Source: Salinibacter altiplanensis (lineage in GTDB: Bacteria; Bacteroidota; Rhodothermia; Rhodothermales; Salinibacteraceae). From it: a DNA stretch of 64,000 nt. Each line of letters begins with the position of its first letter. Position 1 is the stretch's first letter. Below, in pieces: positions 36,725-45,973 of this stretch. Below the pieces are notes generated by a model that saw nothing but the letters and a program-made list of their open reading frames with translations, was not told where the DNA came from and did no database searches. Location: NCBI RefSeq assembly GCF_002894645.1, contig NZ_NCQY01000009.1, forward strand, positions 128,433-192,432. Direction: 5' to 3'. The translations under genes were made by a program, and so were the position numbers.

Positions 36725-37894
36725 TCAAATCCGCTCAGCAGAGCTCGGTCCCGCGTGGCGGGAGATATTCAACAGGACTCCAATCATGATGCCGTTGGCC
36801 AGCAGCGACGTGCCGCCGTACGAGACAAACGGCATCGGGAGGCCCGTCACCGGCAACAGCCCACTGGCCACTCCGGCGTGCACGAACCCGTACGTCACGA
36901 CCAGCGTGGTGACCCCAACCGCCAGGAGAAGCCCGAGGGGGTCGGGGGCGTCCCGCGCAATGCGAAGGCACCCACGAAAGAGCAGCACGAAGAACCCGGC
37001 CAGCAGGACGAGGGCCCCGAAGATGCCGTACTCCTCCGCAATGATCGCGAAAATAAAGTCGTTGTAGGGCTCCGGAAGGAAGTCGCGCTGGACACTCTTT
37101 CCCGGTCCCACCCCGGTCAGTCCCCCGGCCGCAAACGCCATGCGGGCCTGCCGAGACTGATACTGCTCCCCCCTCGCACTCATGACCTGCTCCGTGTCGG
37201 TGTTCGGAAACAGGTTCATGCCGAGGTACGCCTCCAGGCGAGCAGCCCGGTCGGGGGAAGTCGACAGGACGCCAAACGCCAGCGCACCGCCCAGCACGAC
37301 GAGCCCTCCAATCTGGAGGAGGCTCACGCGCCCCACGAAGCTCATCAGCAGCACGCCGAGCAGCAGCATCAGGGCCGTTGAGAGGTCGTCCAGGCCAATC
37401 AGCCCCACCGTCAGCCCCACCCACACCAGCACCGGGAGGAACGTGCGGCTAAAGCTTTTCACGTAGTCCTGCTTCTTCACCAACAGCACCGCCACGTAAA
37501 AGATCAGCGCCACCCGCGCGAGCTCCGACGGCTGAAACCCGATCCCGGCAATCTGCAACCAGCGGTCGGCGCCCCCCGAGAAGAGCCCAACGACCTTCAC
37601 GGCAACCAACAGGAGCAGAGCCCCCACGAGCGCCACCCGGCTGTACCGGGCCAGCGTGCGGTAGTCGATGAGGCTCACCCCTCCCATCGCCCCCAGGGCA
37701 ATGCCCACCCGGACGAGGTGACGCAGCAGGAAGTGCACCGGCTCGGTCCCGGCCCGTACCTCTGCCAAATACGTGACGGCGCTGTACACCGCCACGACCC
37801 CGACCGCCGACAGCGCCAGCACGATCCACACCACGTACTTGTCCGCCGGCGCGCGGTCGGTGACCTTATGTCGAAGAGATTGAATAACGCTCAT
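36725..37894 (-). CDS. ftsW: Septal SEDS peptidoglycan polymerase FtsW
   Basis: 389 residues with ten predicted membrane helices. SEDS signatures include 'GADRWLQIAGIGFQPSELAR', the catalytic-type Asp in 'PEPYNDFIFAIIAEE', and 'GLPMPFVSYGGTSLLANGIMIGVLLNISRH' at the end. It polymerises lipid II glycan strands with its partner PBP, the product of ftsI in the same cluster. ATG 37894 start. A repeat-containing spacer of 130 bases separates it from murD. Confidence 0.96.
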   Translation of the reverse strand: MSVIQSLRHKVTDRAPADKYVVWIVLALSAVGVVAVYSAVTYLAEVRAGTEPVHFLLRHLVRVGIALGAMGGVSLIDYRTLARYSRVALVGALLLLVAVKVVGLFSGGADRWLQIAGIGFQPSELARVALIFYVAVLLVKKQDYVKSFSRTFLPVLVWVGLTVGLIGLDDLSTALMLLLGVLLMSFVGRVSLLQIGGLVVLGGALAFGVLSTSPDRAARLEAYLGMNLFPNTDTEQVMSARGEQYQSRQARMAFAAGGLTGVGPGKSVQRDFLPEPYNDFIFAIIAEEYGIFGALVLLAGFFVLLFRGCLRIARDAPDPLGLLLAVGVTTLVVTYGFVHAGVASGLLPVTGLPMPFVSYGGTSLLANGIMIGVLLNISRHAGPSSAERI

Positions 37895-37985
37895 GGGCAG
37901 TCGTCTACAATCGAGCGTCCCTACATGAAGGACGGAGTCGCGGGATGCGTGCGTCGTGACACGTGCCCTTCCTTCTCACACGTCA

Positions 37986-38027
37986 CGTCTCATGCATCTC
38001 TCTTCACGCATCACTCTTCACGCATCA
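37986..38027 (-). repeat. 14-bp tandem repeat starting on the murD stop codon
   Basis: Read on the minus strand, TGATGCGTGAAGAG occurs twice in tandem (38027-38014 and 38013-38000), followed by a degenerate third unit (37999-37986). The first TGA is the murD stop codon. It looks like a slippage-type tandem duplication of the gene end. Confidence 0.8.
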
Positions 38028-39407
38028 CAGCATCGTCTCCACGAGGCGGCGAAAGGTGTCGCCCCGATCCTCATAGTTCTCGTACATGTCGAAGGAGGAG
38101 CACGCCGGGCTCAGCAGCACCACGTCGGCCGGCTGCGCCGCGTGCCGGGCCTGGCGCACGGCCGCCTCCATGGTATCGGCCCGGTGGTGCACATCCGCCT
38201 CGGCTCCGAGCTCTCGAATTACCGTCTCGGCACTCTCTCCGAGCGCCACCACCGCCCGGACCTGATCGCGGACCAGCGGCTTGAGATCCGTGTAGTCGTT
38301 GCCTTTGTCCCGCCCCCCAGCAATCAGCACGATGGGCCGGTCGAAGCTCTCCAGGGCGTACCAGACGGCGTTCACGTTGGTGGCCTTCGAGTCGTTGACG
38401 TACAGCACGCCGTCGACCGTACACACCTCCTCCAGCCGATGCGGCACGCCTTCGAAGCCGGACAGGCTCTCGCGGATCACGTCGTTCTCCACCTCCATCA
38501 CACGGGCCGAGACGGCAGCCGCGAGCGAATTGTACACGTTGTGCCGCCCCCGAAGGGCAAGCTCATTTTGGGGCATAAGCGGGTCGTCCTCCTCGTCGGT
38601 TCGAAGCACGATGCGATCGTCTCGCAGACCGGCGCCGGCCGCCGGCACCTCTTGCCTCGTAATGGCCATCGGGCGGACGCCCTGCTCCGCAGCCGCCTGC
38701 TCCGCGGCGCCCCGCACGTCGCCATCGTCCCGGTTGTAGACCACCACGTCCCCCTCGCCCTGGTTGCAGAAAATGTTGTGTTTGGCCTGCGCGTAGGCCC
38801 CAAAGTCGTGGTCGTAGCGCCCCAGGTGGTCGGGCGTAATGTTGAGCACCACACTCACACGTGGGCGGAAGGTGTCCACGTGGTCGAGCTGAAAGCTGGA
38901 GACCTCCAGCACCACCACGTCCGTCGGCTCCGCGTCGAGCACACAGTCGGAAAACGGGTACCCGATGTTGCCGGCCACGATCACCTCGCGGTCTGGGGCG
39001 TCCGCAAATGCCGTTCGGAGGACGTGCCCGGTGAGGCTCGTCGTGGTCGTCTTCCCGTTGGTGCCAGTAATGGCCACGATGGGCGCATCGCAGAACCAGG
39101 ACGCCGCCTCGATCTCGGAGTACACGGCGAGCCCGGCCCGCAGCGCCCGCTGCACGATGGTCGCCTGCGTGGGGACCCCGGGGCTGAGCACGAGAAAGTC
39201 GGCGTCGAGGGCATCGGCCGTGTGCCCCCCGAACTCATACTCGATCCCGGCCGCATTGAGGGCCGCTGCGGTGCCGCCCGAGGGGGCGTCCTGCTCGGTC
39301 AGAAACACCTCGCCCCCGGCCTCGGCCAGCAGCCGCGCCACGGCACGCCCACTCCGGGCGCCGCCGACCACGGTGGCTCGCTTTGTGTGCACTTCCTCTG
39401 GGATCAT
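38025..39407 (-). CDS. murD: UDP-N-acetylmuramoyl-L-alanine--D-glutamate ligase
   Basis: 460 residues. It adds D-Glu to UDP-MurNAc-L-Ala. An N-terminal Rossmann-like UDP domain ('VVGGARSGRAVARLL') is followed by the ATP P-loop 'AITGTNGKTTTTSL', 'VLEVSSFQLDHV', the 'GRHNVYNSLAAAVSA' segment and the C-terminal 'VNDSKATNVNAVWYAL' domain. Cytoplasmic. ATG 39407 was chosen before the conserved domain; the frame stays open upstream to 39515 without similarity. It lies between mraY and ftsW. Its stop codon begins a tandem repeat. Confidence 0.96.
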   Translation of the reverse strand: MIPEEVHTKRATVVGGARSGRAVARLLAEAGGEVFLTEQDAPSGGTAAALNAAGIEYEFGGHTADALDADFLVLSPGVPTQATIVQRALRAGLAVYSEIEAASWFCDAPIVAITGTNGKTTTTSLTGHVLRTAFADAPDREVIVAGNIGYPFSDCVLDAEPTDVVVLEVSSFQLDHVDTFRPRVSVVLNITPDHLGRYDHDFGAYAQAKHNIFCNQGEGDVVVYNRDDGDVRGAAEQAAAEQGVRPMAITRQEVPAAGAGLRDDRIVLRTDEEDDPLMPQNELALRGRHNVYNSLAAAVSARVMEVENDVIRESLSGFEGVPHRLEEVCTVDGVLYVNDSKATNVNAVWYALESFDRPIVLIAGGRDKGNDYTDLKPLVRDQVRAVVALGESAETVIRELGAEADVHHRADTMEAAVRQARHAAQPADVVLLSPACSSFDMYENYEDRGDTFRRLVETML

Positions 39408-39605
39408 GAAGGAACCCGAACGTTTTTGCAGGGACGAATTTCTGAGTGCTGTTCCCTCTTCCGGGCTTGGTACGGGAGGAGGGACGCAGGAGAAAGCCTG
39501 GCGATGATCGATCACCGGTCACGCATCACGGGTCGTAGTCTGTAACGAGTCAGCGGTTCAACCGTCCAGCAGCCGAGTCTGGGGACCGGGCCCCCTCGGC
39601 CGGAA

Positions 39606-40763
39606 TCAACGGATGCGAAGGATGAGCAGAGCGGCGATCACGGTAATGGCGGTCACAATCCAAAAGCGCGTCACGATCTTCGCCTCGTGAAGGCCGAGGG
39701 CCTCGTAGTGGTGATGCAGCGGCGCCATCCGGAAGACCCGTTTCCCAGTGCCGGTGCGGCGCCGCGTGTACTTGAAGTAGCCCGTCTGCAGGATGACCGA
39801 GACGGCCTCGGCAAAGTACACGATGCCGAGCAGCGGCAGCAGCAGCTCCTTGCGCACCATGAGGACCGTGCTTCCCACCGCCCCCCCGAGCGCGAGTGCA
39901 CCGGTGTCGCCCATGAAGACCGTCGCCGGGTATCCATTGTACCAGAGAAACCCGAAACAGGCCGCCGTGACGGCCGCCATGAACACGGTCAGTTCTCCGG
40001 TGCCCGGCAGATACATTACGTTCAGAAACGTCGCAAACTCCGCATTGCCGGAGATGTACACCAGAGCGACGAGCCCGAGCGACACAAACGCCGTCACGCC
40101 CGTCGTGAGGCCGTCGAGGCCGTCGGTTAGGTTCACGGCGTTGGAGACCGCCGTTACGATAAACACGACCACCGGGAGGTAGACGACCCATCCGAGGTCG
40201 ACCCCCAGTGCCCAGAACCGGAACAGGTCATAATCGAGCACCCGATCTTTCAGAAAGGGAATGAACGTGAACGTATTGTACGCCGCAAAGTCGGGATGGA
40301 AGTACAGGACGCCCCCTACGAAAAGGCCAATCGTGACCTGTCCCGCCACCTTGTACCAGGCATTGAGGCCGTCTTTTTGCTTCTTCACCGTCTTCACGTA
40401 GTCGTCGGCAAAGCCGACCACACCGAGCCCGCCCATCGCTACGAGAGAGAGCCACACGTACGTATTGGCGACGGCCCCCCAGAGCAGCGTCGCCCCCCCC
40501 ACAGACAGCAGGATGATGATGCCGCCCATCGTGGGCGTGCCCGCTTTGTGGGCGTGGCTGATGGCCCCAGCCGCCTCGCCTTCCCGCACCTGCTCCCCCA
40601 ACTGCTGCCGCCCCAGCCACCGGATGATGCCCCGGCCCGCCCCCAGTGCGATGCCGAGTGCCGTGATGGAGGCCAGGGCCGCCCGCACAGTGATGAACCG
40701 AATCACCTGGAACCCCGGCGGGTGGTAGAGCCGCTCAATGTAATCGATGAGGTAGTAGAGCAT
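39606..40763 (-). CDS. mraY: Phospho-MurNAc-pentapeptide transferase
   Basis: 385 residues with ten predicted membrane helices. It attaches phospho-MurNAc-pentapeptide to undecaprenyl phosphate, giving lipid I. Signatures are 'KAGTPTMGGIII', the DDD/Mg2+ region 'GFADDYVKTVKKQKDGLNAWYK', 'NAVNLTDGLDGL', 'FMGDTGALALGG' and the cytoplasmic 'MAPLHHHYEALG'. In most clusters murF sits between murE and mraY; here murE is only 54 bases upstream, so murF is absent from this position. ATG 40763 start. Confidence 0.97.
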   Translation of the reverse strand: MLYYLIDYIERLYHPPGFQVIRFITVRAALASITALGIALGAGRGIIRWLGRQQLGEQVREGEAAGAISHAHKAGTPTMGGIIILLSVGGATLLWGAVANTYVWLSLVAMGGLGVVGFADDYVKTVKKQKDGLNAWYKVAGQVTIGLFVGGVLYFHPDFAAYNTFTFIPFLKDRVLDYDLFRFWALGVDLGWVVYLPVVVFIVTAVSNAVNLTDGLDGLTTGVTAFVSLGLVALVYISGNAEFATFLNVMYLPGTGELTVFMAAVTAACFGFLWYNGYPATVFMGDTGALALGGAVGSTVLMVRKELLLPLLGIVYFAEAVSVILQTGYFKYTRRRTGTGKRVFRMAPLHHHYEALGLHEAKIVTRFWIVTAITVIAALLILRIR

Positions 40764-40817
40764 TGCGTGTGAGCGTCGGGGGACACACCGAGGACGGGCC
40801 GTGCCCATCCCGACGCA

Positions 40818-42356
40818 TCACCCAAAATATTGGCGTGCCATCTCGCGATCGTCGAAGGGGCGTGTGTCCGTGCCGATGGTCTGTGTCGTCTCGTGGCCTT
40901 TGCCGGCAATCACGACCACGTCGCCCGGCCCCGCCGCATCGGCGACGGCCTGAATGGCCTCCTCCCGGTCCACAATCCAGCGCATCGATTCCGGCCGCTC
41001 CACCCCACCGCGAATGTCACGGAGGATGGTCACCGGCGCCTCGGTGCGCGGGTTGTCACTGGTTACGACGACGCGGTCGGCGAGCCGCTCGGCGATGCGG
41101 CCCATCGTCGGGCGCTTGCTCGGGTCCCGGTCCCCCCCGCAGCCAAATACGCACCAGAGCGCAGCGCCTTCGGGCATCGTGGCGCGCACAGCCTGCAGGA
41201 TGGTCTCCAGCGCGTCGGGCGTGTGGGCGTAGTCGACGATCACCGTCGTGCCATCCTCAAAACGCAACGGCTCGGAGCGACCCGGCACCGGCGGCGCTTC
41301 GGCAAGGGCGTCGGCCACGGCATCCGGCGCGTGGCCCAGGGCCGTGCCGGCCCCGTAGGCCGCCGTCAGGTTGGAGGCGTTGAAGCGCCCCGCCAGCCGG
41401 ACATCGCGCTCCCGCCCATCGAGGCGCAGCCGCAGGCCGTCGATCCGGGCCCCCAGGACGGTCGTCTCAATGTCCGCAGTCTCATCGATCGCAAAGGACA
41501 CGAGGTCAGCGTCCGTATCGGCCACCATCGCGGGGCCGTCCCCATCGTCGGCGTTGTAGAGGGCCGTCGCGTCGGCCCCAAGCCCATCAAACAGCGTTTT
41601 CTTCGCCGCGCGGTAGGCCGCCGCCGTATCGTGGTAGTCGAGGTGGTCGACCGAGAGGTTGGTGAAGATTGCCACCTCGTAGTCGAGCCCGTGCACGCGG
41701 TCTTGATCGAGGGCGTGGGACGATGCCTCCATCACACAGGCCACGCATCCGCGGTCTACCATGCGTCGCAGCCGACGGTGCAGGACCAGCGGCCCCGGCG
41801 TCGTGAGCGCCGGGGAGGTCGCCTCGTCCCCCGCCCGAACCTCGATCGTGCTGAGCAGCCCGGTGGTCGTCCCGAGGGCCTCCAGAAGATGGTGGACGAG
41901 GACGGCGACCGTGGTCTTTCCGTTGGTGCCCGTCACGCCCACGAGGCGCAGCTCGTCGGCCGGGTCGCCGTACAGGGCCGCTGCCCCCTCGGCCAGGGCC
42001 GTTCGCGTATCCGCGACGCGGGCAAACATGACCTTGGGGAAGCGCCTGCGCGCCTGCTCGGGCAGCGCCTCGCACACGACAAGACGTGCCCCGTTTTCTA
42101 CCGCCATGTCAATGAACGAGTGGCCGTCGGCGTCTACGCCGCGAATCGCGACGAAGCCATCGCCCGGCGTCACCGCCCGACTGTCGTCTGTCAGGCCGTC
42201 GAGGACAAGGGAGTCCGGGGCCGGGGCCTTCGCTCCCGCGGTCGTCCCGGCCAACAGGCCTGCCTTTTGCAACCGACGCCGCAGCGTCGGCCACGGGAGG
42301 GGGGCAGGCACCGCCTCTTCGGCGTGCTCAGTCTGTGTTGATGTAGGGCCCGGCAT
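40818..42356 (-). CDS. murE: UDP-MurNAc-tripeptide synthetase (meso-DAP-adding type)
   Basis: 512 residues. It adds the third amino acid of the stem peptide. The ATP P-loop is 'GVTGTNGKTTVAVL', with 'MEASSHALDQDRV' and the substrate signature 'SDNPRTEAP'. DNPR is the motif of meso-diaminopimelate-specific MurE, which predicts a Gram-negative type peptidoglycan. ATG 42356 lies 4 bases after the ftsI stop, so the two are translationally coupled. The stop codon lies in TGATGCGTC, like the murD stop region. Confidence 0.96.
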   Translation of the reverse strand: MPGPTSTQTEHAEEAVPAPLPWPTLRRRLQKAGLLAGTTAGAKAPAPDSLVLDGLTDDSRAVTPGDGFVAIRGVDADGHSFIDMAVENGARLVVCEALPEQARRRFPKVMFARVADTRTALAEGAAALYGDPADELRLVGVTGTNGKTTVAVLVHHLLEALGTTTGLLSTIEVRAGDEATSPALTTPGPLVLHRRLRRMVDRGCVACVMEASSHALDQDRVHGLDYEVAIFTNLSVDHLDYHDTAAAYRAAKKTLFDGLGADATALYNADDGDGPAMVADTDADLVSFAIDETADIETTVLGARIDGLRLRLDGRERDVRLAGRFNASNLTAAYGAGTALGHAPDAVADALAEAPPVPGRSEPLRFEDGTTVIVDYAHTPDALETILQAVRATMPEGAALWCVFGCGGDRDPSKRPTMGRIAERLADRVVVTSDNPRTEAPVTILRDIRGGVERPESMRWIVDREEAIQAVADAAGPGDVVVIAGKGHETTQTIGTDTRPFDDREMARQYFG

Positions 42357-42360
42357 CGGC

Positions 42361-44307
42361 TCACTCAGCGGCCGTGAGAAGAACACGAGTCGTCGGGAGG
42401 GCAGCGCCGGGACGGGGCCGCTGCTGCACCACCGTTCCCATCCCCTGAAGCTGTGGCTCGATGTCTCGCTCGCGCAGCCACGTTACTGCCCGGCGCGTGC
42501 TGAGACCAGTCAGGTCGGGCATCACGTCCGGCCGGCCCGGCGGGAGCGTGTCCGTTGGGGAGCGGGCATCAACCGACGACGCGGCCGAGACGGACGACGG
42601 CTCCGGGGTCGTCCGGGCCACGACCGTTGGGAACGTACCGGCCCATCGGCGCGCCACCCGCCGAAACACCGGCGCAGCCACCTCACCGCCATGGGGCCCG
42701 CCGGTGGGCGACCCGAGCACCACGAGCAGCGCTACCTCCGGGGCGTCGGCAGGAAAGAAGCCGACGAAGGAGGCCCGGGTCTCGTCCGCCGAATACTCGC
42801 CCTCCGCCACCTGAAGGGCCGTGCCTGTTTTTCCGGCCACGCGGAGGCCCTCGACCTGGGCGTTGGTGCCCGTTCCACGTTCCACAACGCGCTTGAAGGC
42901 GGAGCGGAGCGTATCGGCCGTCTCTTGCCGAAAGGCCCGACGGATCGTCTCCGGCTCGTTCTTCCAGAGCGTTTTGCCCGTCACGTCCCGCCGTTCGGCA
43001 ACGACGTAGGGACGCTTGATGAGTCCACCGTTCGCCAGTGCGCTGTAGGCCGTGAGCAGCTGGAGCGGCGTGACCGACACCTCGTAGCCGATGGCCATCG
43101 AGGTCTGAGTCGTCGCGCTCCACTGAGGCGTCCGCTTCAGTACCCCGCCCACCTCGCCCGGGAGGTCAACCCACGTGGGCTGGCTGAAGCCCATGTTGCG
43201 GGCGTACTGGTAGAACGTGCCCCGGTCGAGCTTCGTCACCGTCTTGGCCATGCCTACGTTGCTCGACTTCGCAATGACATCGGCAAACGAGATCGTCCCG
43301 TGCGCCTGGACGTCCTTCATCGTGTAGCCGTGGAAGACGGCCCACCCGTCGCCGGTCTCGACCGAGTCGTCGAGCGACACGAGGTCCTGCTCGATGGCCG
43401 CGGTGGCCCCGACGAGTTTAAACGTAGATCCCGGCTCGAAGCGGTCCGTAAGGGCCCGGTTGCGCCGTGCCGCGGCGGAGGCCCGGCCGGGGCGGCTGGG
43501 ATCGTAGGTGGGCACGTTGGCCAGGGCGAGAATGCCCCCGGTGCTCGGGTCCATCGCCACGGCGGTGCCCCACTCCGCCCCACTTTCCCGCACGCCGCGA
43601 CGGAGCTCATTTTCGAGGGCGGCCTGCCGCGTTAGGTCAAGGGTAAGCAGGAGGTCGTCGCCCCGCTCGGGCTGGACCACCGTCCCCCCCACGTACGCCT
43701 CGATGCGACCGCTCCGGTCTCGCCGCACGATGCGGCGCCCGGGCGTGCCCGTCAGTGTGTCGTCGTACGCCAATTCCAGCCCGGCAAGGCCGTGCCCCCC
43801 GTCCCCCACATGTCCAATCACGTGGGCCGCCGTCGTGCCGTAGTTGTAGCGCCGGCCGAACTCCGGGGTAAGAATCACACCCGGCACGTCCCACTCCTGA
43901 ATGGTCTCGTGCTGGCCCGGCGTGAGCTCCTCGCGCAGCTTCACGTACTGCGGGCTGTGCCGGTTACGCACCTGCCGCCGGTACCGGGACGCCGAAACGC
44001 CAGTCAGGGTGCCCAACTTGTCAAAGAACGTTCCCGCCTGCTTCTGAAACCCCTCCACCGTAGGGTCCACGGACAGGTCGTACCGGGCCGTGTTGGTTGC
44101 GAGGCCCCGCCCGTTCCGGTCCAGAATGGCGCCGCGCATGGCCGGAATCGTCACCGAGGAGCGGGCCTGCGCCCGCACCTGATCGCGGAGCGTGTCGGTT
44201 TCGGTCAGCACAATCTGGCCCATCTGCACCGCAATGGCCAGTGGCGCGAGGCCCAACAGCGTCAGCGCCACGTACATCCGGGCCAAAATCTGATCTTTGG
44301 GCTTCAT
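42361..44307 (-). CDS. ftsI: Division-specific penicillin-binding protein with PASTA domain
   Basis: 648 residues. One N-terminal membrane anchor (about 10-32), then the PBP dimerisation domain ('RGAILDRNGRGLATN'), then the transpeptidase domain with Ser294-x-x-Lys297 (PGSTFK), Ser-Ser-Asn at about 348-350 and Lys-Thr-Gly at 493-495. A linker and a C-terminal PASTA domain (about 590-648, 'MPDLTGLSTRRAVTWL') follow. It crosslinks septal peptidoglycan with FtsW. A PASTA tail is more common in Gram-positive PBPs but is also known in some Bacteroidota. ATG 44307 precedes the basic tail and anchor. Confidence 0.96.
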   Translation of the reverse strand: MKPKDQILARMYVALTLLGLAPLAIAVQMGQIVLTETDTLRDQVRAQARSSVTIPAMRGAILDRNGRGLATNTARYDLSVDPTVEGFQKQAGTFFDKLGTLTGVSASRYRRQVRNRHSPQYVKLREELTPGQHETIQEWDVPGVILTPEFGRRYNYGTTAAHVIGHVGDGGHGLAGLELAYDDTLTGTPGRRIVRRDRSGRIEAYVGGTVVQPERGDDLLLTLDLTRQAALENELRRGVRESGAEWGTAVAMDPSTGGILALANVPTYDPSRPGRASAAARRNRALTDRFEPGSTFKLVGATAAIEQDLVSLDDSVETGDGWAVFHGYTMKDVQAHGTISFADVIAKSSNVGMAKTVTKLDRGTFYQYARNMGFSQPTWVDLPGEVGGVLKRTPQWSATTQTSMAIGYEVSVTPLQLLTAYSALANGGLIKRPYVVAERRDVTGKTLWKNEPETIRRAFRQETADTLRSAFKRVVERGTGTNAQVEGLRVAGKTGTALQVAEGEYSADETRASFVGFFPADAPEVALLVVLGSPTGGPHGGEVAAPVFRRVARRWAGTFPTVVARTTPEPSSVSAASSVDARSPTDTLPPGRPDVMPDLTGLSTRRAVTWLRERDIEPQLQGMGTVVQQRPRPGAALPTTRVLLTAAE

Positions 44308-44371
44308 GGTGGTTGAGGATTTAAGTAGTGAATCGTGGGGGACGCCAGGACGCCCCCGTATGTCCACGCTG

Positions 44372-44401
44372 TTATTTAGTGGGCGGCTATTTGGTGGGCG
44401 G
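44372..44401 (-). repeat. 15-bp tandem duplication of the ftsL 3' end with its stop codon
   Basis: On the minus strand CCGCCCACCAAATAG (the last codons and stop of ftsL) is followed at once by CCGCCCACTAAATAA, which differs at two positions and carries a second stop in the same frame. This is a two-unit tandem repeat centred on the stop codon. Confidence 0.8.
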
Positions 44402-44878
44402 CGATTCGACGGTGATCGGCGGTCCGTACGTGACGCTTTCCTGCAGCCCGAGTGCGCGGGCCCGCTCGTAGATGACCGACGGGCCGACGCGGCGACCGAA
44501 CTCGCCCTGCAGGCGGTTGTGCTTGAGGTGCAGGCGCTGGTTTTCGGTCCGGGCCTGCTGAAGCTGGTTGTACAGGTCGGTCGTGGCGTGAACGTGTCCT
44601 ACGTAGAGGGTAAACATCCCCGCAACGGCGAGAATGAAGAGTGAAAAGCGAAGGGTCGACACGTCTTCCAGAAACGCGTCACCGGACGCGTGTCGGCGCC
44701 GATTCTGCGATGGCTCGAGATCGGTCCAGCCCGGAAGTGCCGTGCCGTGCCGCACCCAGCCGTCGGACGCCGCGCTCGAGGCCGCAGGGTCCCCCGGAGC
44801 CCCGTCTCCGCGTCCGTGCCACAGGGAGGGCCCGGTCGGGGAGCGTCCTGTACGTGAAGAGTCGTTTCGTCTGCTCAT
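44387..44878 (-). CDS. ftsL: FtsL-like divisome protein
   Basis: 163 residues. A polar, Gly/Ser/Arg-rich cytoplasmic N-terminus of about 74 residues is followed by one membrane helix (about 75-95), then a coiled-coil with heptad pattern ('LYNQLQQARTENQRLHLKHNRLQGEFG'), ending in 'ALGLQESVTYGPP'. Sequence similarity is weak, as usual for FtsL; topology and position between rsmH and ftsI identify it. Periplasmic coiled coil would pair with FtsB and bind FtsQ. ATG 44878 was chosen; the long N-tail is unusual and a shorter start is possible. Confidence 0.82.
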   Translation of the reverse strand: MSRRNDSSRTGRSPTGPSLWHGRGDGAPGDPAASSAASDGWVRHGTALPGWTDLEPSQNRRRHASGDAFLEDVSTLRFSLFILAVAGMFTLYVGHVHATTDLYNQLQQARTENQRLHLKHNRLQGEFGRRVGPSVIYERARALGLQESVTYGPPITVESPPTK

Positions 44879-44912
44879 GGTGCGGTCTCGAATCGAATGT
44901 TTGAGCGCCCCC

Positions 44913-45926
44913 TCACGAGAGCGGCGGGACCGGGCGCCCGGCCTCGTCGTCGTCCCGGCGTTCGGCCACCCGAAGGTGTGCGCTTCGCGCCCGGGGGTTG
45001 GCCTCGATCTCCGCATCGCTGGCCTCAATGGGGCCACGGGGCGTCTCGGCCCAGGGCGCTACGAGGGTGCCGTACAGGTCGCGGCGGGGCTCGCCCTCAA
45101 AATTGCCGTAGCGGAGATACCGCTTCACCCGCCGGTCTTCCAACGAGTGGTAGCTAATCACGGCGATGCGCCCCCCCGTGCGGATCTCTTTCGTCGCCTG
45201 CTCCAGCACGTCCTCCAGCTCGTCCAGCTCCGCATTTACCGCGATGCGGAGCGCCTGAAAGACGCGCGTCAGGGTCTTGACCGTGTCGGGGGGCGGCACA
45301 CAGCCTTCCACCACCGCCGCCAGGTCACGCGTCGTGTCGAGCGGACGAGCGTCGCACAGAGCCCGAGCGACACGGCCCGCCCGCGACTCCTCCCCGTACT
45401 CGCGGAGCACATCGTGCAGGTCACGCTCCCCCCAGTCGTTCACGATCTGCCGTGCAGTGAGCCCCCGTTGCGGATCCATCCGCATGTCGAGCGGGCCCTC
45501 GTCCCGAAAACTGAAGCCTCGCTCGGGCGCATCGATCTGATGAGACGAGACGCCGAGGTCAAGCAACAGCCCATCGATGGGCGCGAGGGCCTCGGCCGTC
45601 AACACGTCTCGGAGGTTTCCGAAGGTGCCGTGCACGGCCCGGAAGCGCCCCGCCTCGCGCTCATCGGCGAGGCGATCGCGGGCCGCCGCCAGGGCCTGCG
45701 GGTCCCGGTCGATGCCGAGCACAACCCCGTCGGGGCCGAGTTCATCGAGCAGGGCTCGGGCGTGCCCCCCACCGCCGAGGGTTGCATCCACGTAGCATCC
45801 GGACGGGTCCGTGACGAGCCGGGCCTGTACGTCGTGTGAAAGAACAGGGGCGTGGAAGTCGGTGGCGTACCGGAGAGGCTTTTCGTCGTCCGGTGCAGGA
45901 TCGTTCTGGGAATCGTCGGCTGACAT
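44913..45926 (-). CDS. rsmH: 16S rRNA (cytosine(1402)-N4)-methyltransferase
   Basis: 337 residues. It methylates N4 of C1402 in 16S rRNA using S-adenosylmethionine. 'HAPVLSHDV', the SAM-binding '[15 protein letters not shown]', '[13 protein letters not shown]', and the C-terminal '[16 protein letters not shown]' are hallmark motifs. It is the second gene of the dcw operon (mraW in older naming), 47 bases after mraZ. ATG 45926 precedes a short acidic lead and the conserved region. Confidence 0.96.
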   Translation of the reverse strand: MSADDSQNDPAPDDEKPLRYATDFHAPVLSHDVQARLVTDPSGCYVDATLGGGGHARALLDELGPDGVVLGIDRDPQALAAARDRLADEREAGRFRAVHGTFGNLRDVLTAEALAPIDGLLLDLGVSSHQIDAPERGFSFRDEGPLDMRMDPQRGLTARQIVNDWGERDLHDVLREYGEESRAGRVARALCDARPLDTTRDLAAVVEGCVPPPDTVKTLTRVFQALRIAVNAELDELEDVLEQATKEIRTGGRIAVISYHSLEDRRVKRYLRYGNFEGEPRRDLYGTLVAPWAETPRGPIEASDAEIEANPRARSAHLRVAERRDDDEAGRPVPPLS

Positions 45927-45973
45927 CAGCTCTTGTCCACATCGCTGCGGGAAGTTGTCTCTACCTGTTGTCT

